From NCBI GenBank assembly GCA_964591245.1, contig CAZPZZ010000028.1, positions 1 to 37,682 of the forward strand: a stretch of DNA of 37,682 nucleotides, in the 5' to 3' direction. Both the position numbers and the translations under genes were made by a program. The notes below the pieces were generated by a model. It saw nothing but the letters and a program-made list of their open reading frames with translations. It was not told the origin of the DNA and searched no databases. Position 1 is the stretch's first letter. Each line of letters begins with the position of its first letter. This document shows positions 24,658 through 33,771 of the stretch, one piece after another. The DNA is from CAZPZZ01 sp964591245 (GTDB lineage Bacteria > Acidobacteriota > Vicinamibacteria > Vicinamibacterales > UBA8438).

Positions 24658-27600
24658 ATGCCACGTCGCACAGACATCAAACGCATCTTAGTTGTAGGGT
24701 CTGGACCGATAGTGATCGGACAGGCTTGCGAGTTCGACTATTCGGGTACACAGGCGTGCAAGGCATTGCGCGCCGAAGGCCTGGAGGTTGTGCTGGTTAA
24801 TTCCAATCCCGCGACGATTATGACGGATCCGGAAATCTCGGACCGTACTTATGTCGAGCCACTGACCTGGGAGGTTGTCCGGTCGGTGATTGAGCGGGAA
24901 CGTCCCGATGCACTCCTTCCGACGGTTGGTGGGCAGACGGCGTTGAATCTCGCTGTTGAGCTTGATTCGAACGGAGTGCTCGAAGAATTTGGAGTCTCCC
25001 TCATCGGGGCGTCGATCGAGGCCATCATGGTGGCTGAGGATCGACTGAAGTTCCGGGACGCCATGGAATCGATCGGTGTAGAGGTGCCAGCCAGCGAGTA
25101 CGCGAAAACGCTCGACGAGGCATTGAGTGTTGTCGAACGGCTCGGCTTTCCCGCCATTATCCGGCCATCGTTCACGTTGGGTGGAGTTGGTGGTGGTATC
25201 GCCTACAACATGGAGGAATTCAGTGAGGTCGTCGCTCGCGGCATTGAACTGAGCCCGGTGCACGAAATTCTCATTGAGGAATCCGTGATCGGTTGGAAGG
25301 AATTCGAGTTGGAGGTGATGCGTGATGTCGCCGACAACTTCGTGGTCGTCTGTTCCATCGAGAACATCGATCCGATGGGCGTGCATACCGGCGATAGCAT
25401 CACGGTGGCGCCCGCGCTGACTCTTACTGACAAGGAATATCAGCGCATGCGTGATGCCGCGCGGCGGATTATTCGTCGCGTGGGGGTCGAGACCGGGGGG
25501 TCGAACATTCAGTTCGCGGTGAATCCTTCCGACGGACGGATGGTGGCCATTGAGATGAACCCGAGGGGCTCACGGTCATCGGCGCTTGCCTCGAAAGCGA
25601 CGGGATTTCCGATTGCGAAGATTGCGGCCAAGCTCGCGTTGGGCTACCGGCTTGAAGAGATTCCGAACGACATCACGCGACTGACTCCTGCCTCCTTCGA
25701 GCCGACAATTGACTACGTCGTGGTCAAGGTGCCGCGGTGGACCTTTGAAAAATTCCCGCAGGCCGACCGTACACTGATGACACAGATGAAGTCGGTCGGG
25801 GAGGCGATGGCCATTGGCCGAACGTTCAAAGAAGCGTTTCTCAAGGGAATCCGTTCCTTGGAGATCGGTGGGAGTGGCCGCCTCTTTGGACAAGAGCTGA
25901 ACCGAGAGGAAGATGACGCGGCCCTGCAGCGGGAGCTTGTCGTTCCCACGGATCGGCGGATGTTTGCGGTGTTTCGGGCGCTCGAGCGGGGCTGGAGTGT
26001 CGATCGGATACATGAAGCGACCAAGATTGACCCGTGGTTTCTCACTCAGTTTGAAGAGGTCGTGGAGCTCCAGCGTGCGGCTGCGCTCGCCGGGGTACGC
26101 GAGATCTCGACAGAAATGCTCACGGTACTGAAGCGGGCAGGTTTCGGCCGCGATGAGTTGAGTGGAGCGCTCGCGGCGCCGCCTGGAGTTGTGGCGGAGA
26201 AGTGCCGGGAGACGGGACTCGTACCGGTCTACAAGCGCATTGACACATGCGCGGCAGAGTTCGAGTCGTTTACGCCGTATCTCTATGGGACCTACGAGCA
26301 GGAGTGTGAAGCGGCCCCCACTGACCGTCGCAAGGTCGTGATTTTGGGCTCTGGACCCAACCGAATCGGTCAAGGTATCGAGTTTGACTATTGTTGCTGT
26401 CATGCGGCCTTTGCCCTCAAGGAGGAAGGGTTCGAGACCGTCATGATCAATTGCAATCCAGAAACGGTGTCGACCGACTATGACTCGGTGGACCGCCTGT
26501 ATTTCGAACCGCTCACGTTGGAAGACGTGTTGGCGGTCATCGAGAAAGAGCGTGCTGGTGGGGGTGAGGTCGCCTGCATCGTGCAGTTTGGTGGGCAGAC
26601 GCCGCTCAAGCTCTCCCTTGGGTTGCAGGAGGCCGGGGTCGCCATGCTGGGCACGTCTCCCGACTCCATTGATCTTGCGGAGGATCGGAAGCGTTTTGCC
26701 GCCTTGCTCTGGGAACTTGGAATTCCCCAGGCGCCGAGCGGCGTTGCGACCTCGCATGAGGAGGCGCGAGATGTGGCGTCCAAGATCGGGTATCCGCTGG
26801 TCGTGCGACCTTCGTATGTGCTCGGCGGTCGCGCCATGGCCATCGTGTATGACGCAGGTGCGTTGGATCGGTACATGACCGACGCGGTGGATGCGTCGCC
26901 AGAGCATCCGGTATTGATCGACAAGTTTCTCGAAGATGCGTTTGAACTCGATGTGGACGCAGTTGCTGACTCGACTGGCGCTGTCGTTATCGGCGGCGTG
27001 ATGGAGCACATCGAAGAAGCAGGTATTCACTCCGGGGATAGCTCGTGTGTAGTGCCTCCCTATCTTGTCCCGGAACGCCATTTGGCGACGATTCGAGATT
27101 ACATCCGGCGCGTGGCGGTGGCCTTGGACGTGGTCGGGTTGGTCAACGCCCAGTTCGCGATCAAGGAGGAAACCGTCTATATCCTGGAGGTGAATCCGCG
27201 AGCATCCCGTACGGTTCCCTACCTATCCAAAGCGACCGGTGTGCCTCTGGCGAAGATGGCGGCGCGCGTGATGTCTGGGAAGACACTGGCCGATCTGGGA
27301 TTGGTCGATGATCTTGATGTGTCTGGCGTGTTTGTCAAGGCACCGGTATTTCCGTTCGTGCGCTTTCCGGGGGTCGACACGATCCTGGGGCCGGAGATGA
27401 AATCCACCGGCGAGGTTATGGGCGGGGCGGCGACGTTTGGGTCGGCGTATGCGAAGGCGCAGCTGGCTTCTGGACAGCGGCTACCAAATCAGGGGGTTGC
27501 GTTCATTAGCGTCAACAATGCCGACAAGGAGAGCGTCGTTCCTATAGCTCGGGATCTGGCGGCGCTTGGTTTCTCGCTGCTGGCAACTCAGGGGACAGCC

Positions 27601-27900
27601 GCGTATCTGAGGGTGCATGGGGTCGAGGCTGAGCTGGTTTTCAAGGTGAACGAGGGGCGTCCGCATATTGGAGATCGTTTGTTGAGTAGGGACATCGATC
27701 TCGTCATCAACACGCCGCTCGGGCGTGAGTCGTTTTTCGATGATCGCACGCTCCGGCGGATCGCGACCGTGCTCGGGATTCCCTGCGTGACCACGTTGAC
27801 GGGAGCATCAGCGACCGTCAGCGCGATTCGTGCGCTGCGAGATGAGGCGCTCGAAGTCCATCCACTCCAGGAGTATCACGCCAGGCTCGCCAGGAATTGA
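24658..27900 (+). CDS. carB: Carbamoyl-phosphate synthase large subunit
   Basis: This is a 1080-residue synthase with two homologous ATP-grasp halves. The first (RILVVGSGPIVIGQACEFDY, EMNPRGSRSSALASKATGFP) makes carboxyphosphate and carbamate. The second (VVILGSGPNRIGQGIEFDYC, EVNPRASRTVPYLSKATGVP) phosphorylates carbamate. The C-terminal MGS-like allosteric domain (GVAFISVNNADKESVVPIAR to the end) is present, with INTPLGRESFFDD. The length is standard for bacteria. It begins eight bases after the carA stop, so the two are one operon. An internal linker (about 400-550) is the oligomerisation domain. No attenuator or PyrR-like hairpin was seen before it. Confidence 0.97.
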   Translation: MPRRTDIKRILVVGSGPIVIGQACEFDYSGTQACKALRAEGLEVVLVNSNPATIMTDPEISDRTYVEPLTWEVVRSVIERERPDALLPTVGGQTALNLAVELDSNGVLEEFGVSLIGASIEAIMVAEDRLKFRDAMESIGVEVPASEYAKTLDEALSVVERLGFPAIIRPSFTLGGVGGGIAYNMEEFSEVVARGIELSPVHEILIEESVIGWKEFELEVMRDVADNFVVVCSIENIDPMGVHTGDSITVAPALTLTDKEYQRMRDAARRIIRRVGVETGGSNIQFAVNPSDGRMVAIEMNPRGSRSSALASKATGFPIAKIAAKLALGYRLEEIPNDITRLTPASFEPTIDYVVVKVPRWTFEKFPQADRTLMTQMKSVGEAMAIGRTFKEAFLKGIRSLEIGGSGRLFGQELNREEDDAALQRELVVPTDRRMFAVFRALERGWSVDRIHEATKIDPWFLTQFEEVVELQRAAALAGVREISTEMLTVLKRAGFGRDELSGALAAPPGVVAEKCRETGLVPVYKRIDTCAAEFESFTPYLYGTYEQECEAAPTDRRKVVILGSGPNRIGQGIEFDYCCCHAAFALKEEGFETVMINCNPETVSTDYDSVDRLYFEPLTLEDVLAVIEKERAGGGEVACIVQFGGQTPLKLSLGLQEAGVAMLGTSPDSIDLAEDRKRFAALLWELGIPQAPSGVATSHEEARDVASKIGYPLVVRPSYVLGGRAMAIVYDAGALDRYMTDAVDASPEHPVLIDKFLEDAFELDVDAVADSTGAVVIGGVMEHIEEAGIHSGDSSCVVPPYLVPERHLATIRDYIRRVAVALDVVGLVNAQFAIKEETVYILEVNPRASRTVPYLSKATGVPLAKMAARVMSGKTLADLGLVDDLDVSGVFVKAPVFPFVRFPGVDTILGPEMKSTGEVMGGAATFGSAYAKAQLASGQRLPNQGVAFISVNNADKESVVPIARDLAALGFSLLATQGTAAYLRVHGVEAELVFKVNEGRPHIGDRLLSRDIDLVINTPLGRESFFDDRTLRRIATVLGIPCVTTLTGASATVSAIRALRDEALEVHPLQEYHARLARN

Positions 27901-28105
27901 ATTACGGATCTGGGAATTACGTAGTCTCCCTCCATTCCGACCTGCGGCAGGCGGCTTTTGCGGCGTCTGAGTCTGTGGTGTCTGTAGGCTAGGACGTAGC
28001 GGCGTTCGTGAGTCCCGCAGGAATTCCACCGCCGATATCGGGAGCCTCTCGCAGAAACTGCATGTAGGTCACCTGAGATCACGGAACCTCGTACCTTTCA
28101 ACATT

Positions 28106-30607
28106 GTGACGTCGCTTGCATGGTACGGGCGGCGTGACGAGTCCCGTCTCGCTTGCTGCCCTCGCTTTGCATCTCGGAGCCGCCCTTGGGGTCTGGCTGG
28201 CGCTGCCTCCTCTCGGAATACAGATAGGGCTGTGCTTGGTGTGGGGGGGCGCCATGGTGGCGCTGTGCTTTCGCCGGCTGGGAACGGTCCTGTGGTGGTC
28301 TTGGTGGCCCTAGGATTCGTTGTCGGAGGGGCTGCGTTGGCGTCAGGGCGTCGTATGGCTGCGCTCGAGATGCCGCTGGTCGTCTGGTTCACAACCCAGC
28401 CTGGCTCTGACGCAGGTAGTGTTGGACCCATACGCCTTGAGGGCCGGTTGCGCCGTGATGCGACGCCACGAGAGTTTGGCGTTGTGCTGGAGTTGGCGGT
28501 GGTCCGGGTGGGCCAGGGAGAGGCACAGAGGCCAGTTGCCGGACGTGTGCGGTTGTCGGTGGGAGGGGCCGAATGGGCGAGCCAGCGGACTGAATGGCGG
28601 GCTGGGCGGATCGTCCGTGTGTCGGCTACGTTGAGGCGCCCGGATGCCTATCGGAATCCCGGCACCGGCGACCGGGAGAAACGTTGGGCGCTTCGGGGAA
28701 CCCCGCTGGTGGGGTCAGTGAAGAGCGGATTGCTTGTCGACGTTCTGTGTGACGGACGTTTCCCTTCCGAACTGGCCGCGGCGGCACGTGGCGCGGTACG
28801 TGCCGCAGTTGACCCATCTGTCGGTCGGTTCGGACAGCGGTCGGCGGCAGTTGTCACTGCGGTGCTTGTCGGTGACCGAGCGGGTCTGGATCACCGGACT
28901 ATTCGTCGGCTTCAGGAGGGCGGGACGTACCACGTCATCGCCATCTCCGGCGGCAATATCGCGATCCTGGCTGGCTGTTTGGTGTGGCTTGGTCGAATCG
29001 GAGGTCTGCGCCCGCGACCGTTGGCTCTGTCGGTCATGGTGGCCCTCGTCGCCTATGTTTCCGTGGTTGGGCCTGAACCCTCGGTTATCCGAGCGACCGG
29101 GGCTGCAATCGTCGTGCTGGGTGCCAGCCTGCTGGGCCAACGGAGTTCCCCGTTGAACGTGCTGGGGGTGACAGCGATCGGGGTTGGCTTGTTCTCACCG
29201 CTGGCGGTGCTCGATCCCGGATTTCTTCTGACTTACGGCGCCACGCTGGGCATTGTTCTCGGGGCATCGAGGCTGGCCGCTACATGGGAGTCGTGGCTCG
29301 GGCGGTGGACTGGTACCTTGCCGAGGTGCGCGTCTCTTGGGCTGATGCTCCTGGCTGCGACCATGTGTGCGGAAGCGGTGCTCTTACCTCTCGGAGTGGT
29401 GTTGTTCGGTCGCGTCAGTTTTGCGGGTCTGTTGTTGAATTTTCTGGCGATACCGTTGATGACGGTGTCGCAACTCGCCGGGATGGTTGCCGCCGTTCTC
29501 GCGCTGTGGCTCCCGGCGGCAGCTCTTGTTCCTGGTTACCTCGCTCACCTCGCCGCGACCGGGTTGGTGGAGTCTACGCGATTGCTCGATCTGTGTCCCT
29601 GGCTGGCGTTTCGGGTTCCGCCACCGGGACGGTTGGTGTTGCTGGCCTACTACGGTGGTTTGACGATGGTCATGTGTCGCGGGGGCTCAGAGCGAAACCG
29701 AATGGCGGCGCACTTTGTCCTGGTCGGGGCGGCGGTACTGAGTGTTGCGGCGGGGGTGCGGCCGGCTGTCGGGGGGCGTCCGCCGGTTGATTGGCTGCGG
29801 GTGACGTTTCTTGACGTTGGGCAGGCTGATGCGACGCTCATCCAGGGGCCAGGAGGACGGTCGGTGCTTGTAGACGCCGCGGGCTCGGTGACTGGGCGAT
29901 CGACGATTGGCGAGCGGGTGGTTGTGCCGGCACTCTGGGCTCTCGGCGTTCGGCGGCTGGATGTCGCGGTATTGACACATGGCCATCCTGATCACATCGG
30001 TGGTTTCCCTGCTGTGTGGCAAGACCTTGCGCCACGAGAAGTGTGGGAAGGCATTCCGGTGCCTGGCCTTGAGTACCTGCGTGCAGCGCGTTCCATGGTT
30101 CAGGCGGCCGGGGGGCGTTGGCGTCAAGTGGTGGCGGGCGAACGTTTCGAAATGGAAGGGATCGAGTATCCGCCTCTCCCCGAGTGGCTGCGGGTGAGCG
30201 TACGAAATGACGACTCTGTGACGCTAGACGTGCGATTTGGCGGGGTGGGAATCTTGCTACCCGGAGATATCAGTGCCGAGGTTGAGTCACATGTGATTCC
30301 GTCGCTGGAGCCCGTATCGTTTCGGGTGGTCAAAGTCCCACACCACGGAAGCGCGAGCAGTAGTTCCCCCGCGTGGGTCACCGGGACGGAGCCGTGCCTG
30401 GCTGTAGTCAGCGCGGGCCGGAGCAATGTGTTCGGTCATCCTGCGGATGACGTCGTCAAGCGCTATGAGGATGCGGGCGCGTTGGTCCTGGTGACCGGGC
30501 GTGACGGTGCCGTGACCGTAGAGACCGATGGTCAGCAGGTATATGTCTGGACGGAGGGCGGTCAGCGGTTCCGGTATCAGTCTGGCGACTTGGAGTGCGG
30601 ATCCTGA
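28106..30607 (+). CDS. comEC: ComEC/Rec2 DNA internalization protein (N-terminus frame-broken)
   Basis: ComEC is the inner-membrane channel for transforming DNA. From about residue 65 the protein is clearly ComEC: a DUF4131-type region, the Competence domain (EGGTYHVIAISGGNIAILAG; SVIRATGAAIVVLGASLLGQ; LLNFLAIPLMTVSQLAG), and a C-terminal metallo-beta-lactamase-like domain with FLDVGQADATLIQ, LTHGHPDHIGG and KVPHHGSASSSSPAW. The metal motif HGHPDH is intact. The first ~60 residues in this frame are Arg/Cys-rich and unlike ComEC, whereas the next frame (28134-28313) encodes hydrophobic helices. A one-base loss around 28243-28300 would explain this. The 3' end overlaps mazG by 31 bases. pilT elsewhere in the window may serve the same uptake process. 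Confidence 0.82.
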   Translation: MTSLAWYGRRDESRLACCPRFASRSRPWGLAGAASSRNTDRAVLGVGGRHGGAVLSPAGNGPVVVLVALGFVVGGAALASGRRMAALEMPLVVWFTTQPGSDAGSVGPIRLEGRLRRDATPREFGVVLELAVVRVGQGEAQRPVAGRVRLSVGGAEWASQRTEWRAGRIVRVSATLRRPDAYRNPGTGDREKRWALRGTPLVGSVKSGLLVDVLCDGRFPSELAAAARGAVRAAVDPSVGRFGQRSAAVVTAVLVGDRAGLDHRTIRRLQEGGTYHVIAISGGNIAILAGCLVWLGRIGGLRPRPLALSVMVALVAYVSVVGPEPSVIRATGAAIVVLGASLLGQRSSPLNVLGVTAIGVGLFSPLAVLDPGFLLTYGATLGIVLGASRLAATWESWLGRWTGTLPRCASLGLMLLAATMCAEAVLLPLGVVLFGRVSFAGLLLNFLAIPLMTVSQLAGMVAAVLALWLPAAALVPGYLAHLAATGLVESTRLLDLCPWLAFRVPPPGRLVLLAYYGGLTMVMCRGGSERNRMAAHFVLVGAAVLSVAAGVRPAVGGRPPVDWLRVTFLDVGQADATLIQGPGGRSVLVDAAGSVTGRSTIGERVVVPALWALGVRRLDVAVLTHGHPDHIGGFPAVWQDLAPREVWEGIPVPGLEYLRAARSMVQAAGGRWRQVVAGERFEMEGIEYPPLPEWLRVSVRNDDSVTLDVRFGGVGILLPGDISAEVESHVIPSLEPVSFRVVKVPHHGSASSSSPAWVTGTEPCLAVVSAGRSNVFGHPADDVVKRYEDAGALVLVTGRDGAVTVETDGQQVYVWTEGGQRFRYQSGDLECGS
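28134..28313 (+). pseudogene. Displaced first membrane segment of comEC in another frame
   Basis: From a GTG at 28134, this frame encodes about 59 hydrophobic residues (SPVSLAALALHLGAALGVWL onward) and stops with TAG at 28311-28313. Its content fits the start of ComEC, where one or two membrane helices precede the DUF4131 region. The main comEC frame becomes hydrophobic only at about 28290 (VVVLVALGFVVGGAAL). The two frames join if one base is missing from the sequence. A run of seven G (28243-28249) is a candidate site, although the hydrophobic reading of the first frame continues past it to about 28285. Assembly error, true mutation or -1 frameshifting are all possible. Confidence 0.55.
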
Positions 30608-31455
30608 GTCCGGCGGCGTTCATTCTGCTTGACGGCTTGCCACTCCCGTTCGAGTTCTTCGGGTGACGCTTCAAAGATCGATTGGGCTCGGTCGGCGAGT
30701 TGCTGTTCCACGGTTTGAAAGCGCCGAGTAAACTTGTCGTTGGCGGCGCGGAGTGCCGACTCGGGTTCGATACGCAGCTTTCGGGCAAGGTTAGCGATCG
30801 TGAACAGTACGTCGCCGAGTTCTTCTTCGCTGTGAGTGAGGTCGCCCGCCTCGATTGCCTCCTGTAGCTCGGTGAGTTCCTCGTGCATCTTTTCCACCAC
30901 GTCTTCTGCCGTGTTCCAATCGAATCCAGCATTTGCCGTGCGAGCACCGAGGCGGGATGCACGAAGCAGTGATGGAAGAGCTTCGGGGAGCCCGTCCAAT
31001 AGCGATGTGGGGGTTGAGGCCTTGGCGGCTTCGGTACGCTCCTCGCTTTTGATGCGCTCCCATTGCTCCTTGACGTCGGTCGCCGTAAGCGTACGGTCCG
31101 TCTTGTCGCCGAAGATATGGGGGTGTCGTCGGATCAATTTGGCGATAATCGCTTCTGTTGCGTCGGCGATCGTGAAGTCACCGGCTTCGCTCGCAATCTG
31201 GGCCACGAAGACAATCTCCATCAGGAGGTCGCCGAGTTCCTCACACAGTTCCGCACGATTGTTTCCGTCGATTGCGGCGACCACTTCGTAGGCTTCTTCG
31301 AGGACGAAGGAACGGAGCGACGCAAAGGTCTGTTCGCGATCCCAGGAGCACCCTTCGGGAGACCGGAGTATGCGCATGATCTCGACCAGTCGTTCGAAGC
31401 GGGGACCGACATTCTCGGGAGAAGCTGGGCGGTTGTCTTGGGTGACCTTGGTCAT
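30577..31455 (-). CDS. mazG: Nucleoside triphosphate pyrophosphohydrolase MazG
   Basis: MazG hydrolyses (d)NTPs to monophosphates and pyrophosphate, clearing damaged nucleotides and tempering the stringent response. The 292-residue protein has two MazG domains. The first is PEGCSWDREQTFASLRSFVL with EEAYEVVAAID and ELCEELGDLLMEIVFVAQIA (EExxE and ExxD metal ligands). The second is EELTELQEAIE with EEELGDVLFTIANLAR. This is the E. coli-type architecture. The last 30 residues are a charged tail (QNERRRTQDPHSKSPD) whose codons overlap the end of comEC on the other strand. The start ATG lies 47 bases from the divergent DUF1844 gene. Confidence 0.92.
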   Translation of the reverse strand: MTKVTQDNRPASPENVGPRFERLVEIMRILRSPEGCSWDREQTFASLRSFVLEEAYEVVAAIDGNNRAELCEELGDLLMEIVFVAQIASEAGDFTIADATEAIIAKLIRRHPHIFGDKTDRTLTATDVKEQWERIKSEERTEAAKASTPTSLLDGLPEALPSLLRASRLGARTANAGFDWNTAEDVVEKMHEELTELQEAIEAGDLTHSEEELGDVLFTIANLARKLRIEPESALRAANDKFTRRFQTVEQQLADRAQSIFEASPEELEREWQAVKQNERRRTQDPHSKSPD

Positions 31456-31482
31456 ATCGCGCGCCTACTCTACGATCTTTAC

Positions 31483-31496
31483 GGGAGGAACAGGAG
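31483..31496 (+). promoter_or_regulatory. Strong double Shine-Dalgarno of the DUF1844 gene
   Basis: GGGAGGAA and AGGAG lie in tandem upstream of the ATG at 31503; the second has a spacing of six bases. Most other genes here have weak or no such site, so this one stands out and fixes the start. Confidence 0.6.
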
Positions 31497-31502
31497 ATTT
31501 CA

Positions 31503-31775
31503 ATGCCGGAAATGTCGTTTAACGCGCTGGTAGTTTCCCTTGCGACCTCTGCTGCAGTGCATTTTGGGGACGTGAGGGACCCGTCTACGGGGCAGACCCA
31601 GGCACCTAACCTTGATGCGGCTGGGCATATGGTGGATCTACTCGTGGTTCTCGCGGACAAGACGAAGGGGAATCTCACGCCGGACGAGGAGATGTTCATT
31701 ACGAAGGTAGTCCAGGAGCTTCGGATGCGACTTGTCGAGGCCCACAAAGAACCATCGTCTCCCACGGCGCCTTGA
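31503..31775 (+). CDS. DUF1844 family protein
   Basis: This small protein of 90 residues matches the DUF1844 pattern: MSFNALVVSLATSAAVHFGD, a conserved DP--G segment, HMVDLLVVLADKTKGNLTPD and a closing helix VVQELRMRLVEAH. The family is of unknown function and is common in Acidobacteriota, Deltaproteobacteria and Planctomycetes. A GGGAGGAACAGGAG stretch (31483-31496) ends six bases before the ATG, one of the strongest ribosome-binding sites in the window, so the protein may be abundant. It is followed by the metallo-hydrolase gene with an overlap or a gap of five bases. I cannot assign a role. Confidence 0.85.
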   Translation: MPEMSFNALVVSLATSAAVHFGDVRDPSTGQTQAPNLDAAGHMVDLLVVLADKTKGNLTPDEEMFITKVVQELRMRLVEAHKEPSSPTAP

Positions 31776-31780
31776 CCGCG

Positions 31781-32626
31781 ATGAGCAAAGACATCCGAGC
31801 GCCGTTGCGAATCACCTTTCTCGGTACCGGCACGTCGGCAGGTGTTCCTGTCGTCGGCTGTGATTGTGAAACCTGTTGTTCTGACGATCCGAGAGACAAG
31901 CGTTGGCGTCCCTCGATCTTTCTCGAGTTACCGGACGCCACCCGAGTGCTTGTTGATACGACTCCTGATTTTCGCTCGCAGGCGCTTTCTTTTGGAGTTG
32001 CTGGGGTGGATGTCATTCTTTTTACTCACCAACATGCAGATCACGTCATGGGTCTTGATGATGTTCGGCCGTTCAGTATCCGGCAGCCAGCCGCGATTCC
32101 CTGTTTGGCTGACGCGGCGACGTTGGCAGCGTTGCGTCGGGTGTATGCGTACGTCTGGGATCCTGCGAGTCCAAAGGGGGGCGGTTTGCCGCAATTACGG
32201 CTCGGGGAGGTGACGGGGCATTTCTCGATTGGTAATGTCGATGTGGTGCCGGTGCCGCTGCTGCATGGAAGCTATCCCATATTGGGCTATCGTTTCGGGG
32301 ATTTTGCCTACCTGACGGATTGCAGCGCTATTCCCGACGAGTCGTGGGCATTGCTGGAGCAATTAGACGTGCTTGTCCTCGACGCGTTACGGCATCGTCC
32401 ACACCCGACACATTTCTCGCTTGACGAGGCTATTGAGGTCGCGTCGAAGATTGGTGCGCGCCGGACGTACTTCACACATATGTGCCACGACCTGGGCCAT
32501 GCTCAAACCTGCGCGTTGCTTCCCGAGGGGGTCACGCTCGCGCATGACGGCTTGGTCATCGAGACCCCGGAACGGCCGCGGAGCGGTCGTCCCCGGCAGG
32601 GTGCCGCGGAATCTCTTCTGTCGTAA
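31781..32626 (+). CDS. PhnP/YcbJ-like metallo-beta-lactamase-fold hydrolase
   Basis: This 281-residue MBL-fold enzyme resembles PhnP-type cyclic phosphodiesterases. It opens LRITFLGTGTSAGVPVVGCD and continues CETCCSDDPRDKRWRPSIFL, the family's Cys-containing loop. The metal motif is LFTHQHADHVMGLDDVRPF. Further ligands are probably the His in PLLHGSYPILGYRFG, the Asp in YLTDCSAIP and the His in YFTHMCHDLGH. I chose ATG 31781; a TTG at 31772 overlaps the DUF1844 stop and would add three residues. There are no phosphonate (phn) genes nearby, so the substrate is open: a cyclic phosphate or a cyclic nucleotide are possible. ribF starts 16 bases after its stop. Confidence 0.85.
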   Translation: MSKDIRAPLRITFLGTGTSAGVPVVGCDCETCCSDDPRDKRWRPSIFLELPDATRVLVDTTPDFRSQALSFGVAGVDVILFTHQHADHVMGLDDVRPFSIRQPAAIPCLADAATLAALRRVYAYVWDPASPKGGGLPQLRLGEVTGHFSIGNVDVVPVPLLHGSYPILGYRFGDFAYLTDCSAIPDESWALLEQLDVLVLDALRHRPHPTHFSLDEAIEVASKIGARRTYFTHMCHDLGHAQTCALLPEGVTLAHDGLVIETPERPRSGRPRQGAAESLLS

Positions 32627-32642
32627 GATCGAGTGCTTGTTG

Positions 32643-33611
32643 ATGCCACGTGACATTTCGGAGTTGGGTCAGGCTCAGGTTATTCATTTTCCGGACGATT
32701 CTGCGTCTCCTCCCTGGCATCAGCCGGTGCTAGCGCTTGGCAATTTTGACGGCGTGCATCGCGGTCATACCAAGATCGTCGAACAGGTGCGCCGTCGTGC
32801 AGATGAATGTGGAGCCACGGCGGCGGCGCTTACGTTCGACCCGCATCCGTCGCGGGTCGTGCGACCGGACAAGGCACCTCCGTTGCTGATGACCGGTCGA
32901 CAGAAGCTCGCGGCGCTGGCGGCCGCAGGCATGGACGGGATTGCCGTGATCCGCTTCACGCACGAGTTGTCGCAGTGGGAGCCGGAGGTGTTCGTTCGCA
33001 CTGTGCTCGTGGACTGGTTGCGCGTTGCGGAGGTGTGGGTCGGAGCAAATTTCTTGTTCGGACACAACCGGACGGGAAACTTCTCGTTGCTGCGGACGCT
33101 CGGTGGGCGCTACGGGTTTCGTGCGGAGAAGATTGATCCCGTGCGCTATCGGGATTTCGTGGTCAGTAGTACTCGGGTACGTCGCTTGATCACGGAAGGC
33201 CGGGTCGACGAAGCTGGCGCGCTTCTGGGGCATCACTTCACGATAGAAGGTACGGTCACGCGGGGTGACGGCCGTGGGCGTAGTCTCGGGTTTCCGACTG
33301 CGAATCTTGCGACTGGTAACAGCCTGTTGCCTCCCAACGGGGTGTACGTCACCGCGGTGTTGGTTGATGGCGATATTTACCCTGCCGTGACAAACGTGGG
33401 TGTGCGACCGACGTTTGGTGGAACCGTGGACCGGGTTGTGGAATCCCATTGCCTCGATGTTGACCGTGATCTGTATGGGGTTGAGATTGGGGTGGCGTTC
33501 ATTCAGCACGTACGTGACGAATTGGCATTCCCAGACGTTGATGCGCTGCGGGCCCAGATTGCGGAGGATTGCGATGAGGCGCGCGCCTTGTTCCGTCAGA
33601 TTTCACTGTAG
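32643..33611 (+). CDS. ribF: Bifunctional riboflavin kinase / FAD synthetase RibF
   Basis: RibF phosphorylates riboflavin to FMN and adenylates it to FAD. The N-terminal nucleotidyltransferase domain has LALGNFDGVHRGHTKIVEQV, ALTFDPHPSRVV, VGANFLFGHNRTGN and SSTRVRRLI. The C-terminal kinase domain has GRGRSLGFPTANL (the PTAN motif), NGVYVTAVLVDG, NVGVRPTFGG and the catalytic region ESHCLDVDRDLYG. The length of 322 residues is normal for the family. The start is the ATG at 32643, preceded only by a weak GAG. The frame is open much further upstream, inside the metallo-hydrolase gene, and those residues lack resemblance to RibF. Confidence 0.95.
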   Translation: MPRDISELGQAQVIHFPDDSASPPWHQPVLALGNFDGVHRGHTKIVEQVRRRADECGATAAALTFDPHPSRVVRPDKAPPLLMTGRQKLAALAAAGMDGIAVIRFTHELSQWEPEVFVRTVLVDWLRVAEVWVGANFLFGHNRTGNFSLLRTLGGRYGFRAEKIDPVRYRDFVVSSTRVRRLITEGRVDEAGALLGHHFTIEGTVTRGDGRGRSLGFPTANLATGNSLLPPNGVYVTAVLVDGDIYPAVTNVGVRPTFGGTVDRVVESHCLDVDRDLYGVEIGVAFIQHVRDELAFPDVDALRAQIAEDCDEARALFRQISL

Positions 33612-33771
33612 AATCCCCCAGACGGCTCGGGGAAACGGCGAAGTTATGCAGTGGGAATTCGTTCTCGATAACGTCATCGTGGTCACGCGTTTTCATGAGT
33701 TTGGTGGTGGGAGGGGCGGGAAGACGGTGCCGACTTCTTCGTGTCGTTTCAAGCACCGCCACCGGATCCGT

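Noticed and set aside
27901..28105. Hairpin CCTG-CGG-CAGG near 27940 as a carB terminator
   Set aside because: The stem is four base pairs and only a short TTTT follows several bases later; it is too weak to call. The rest of this 205-base gap shows nothing definable.
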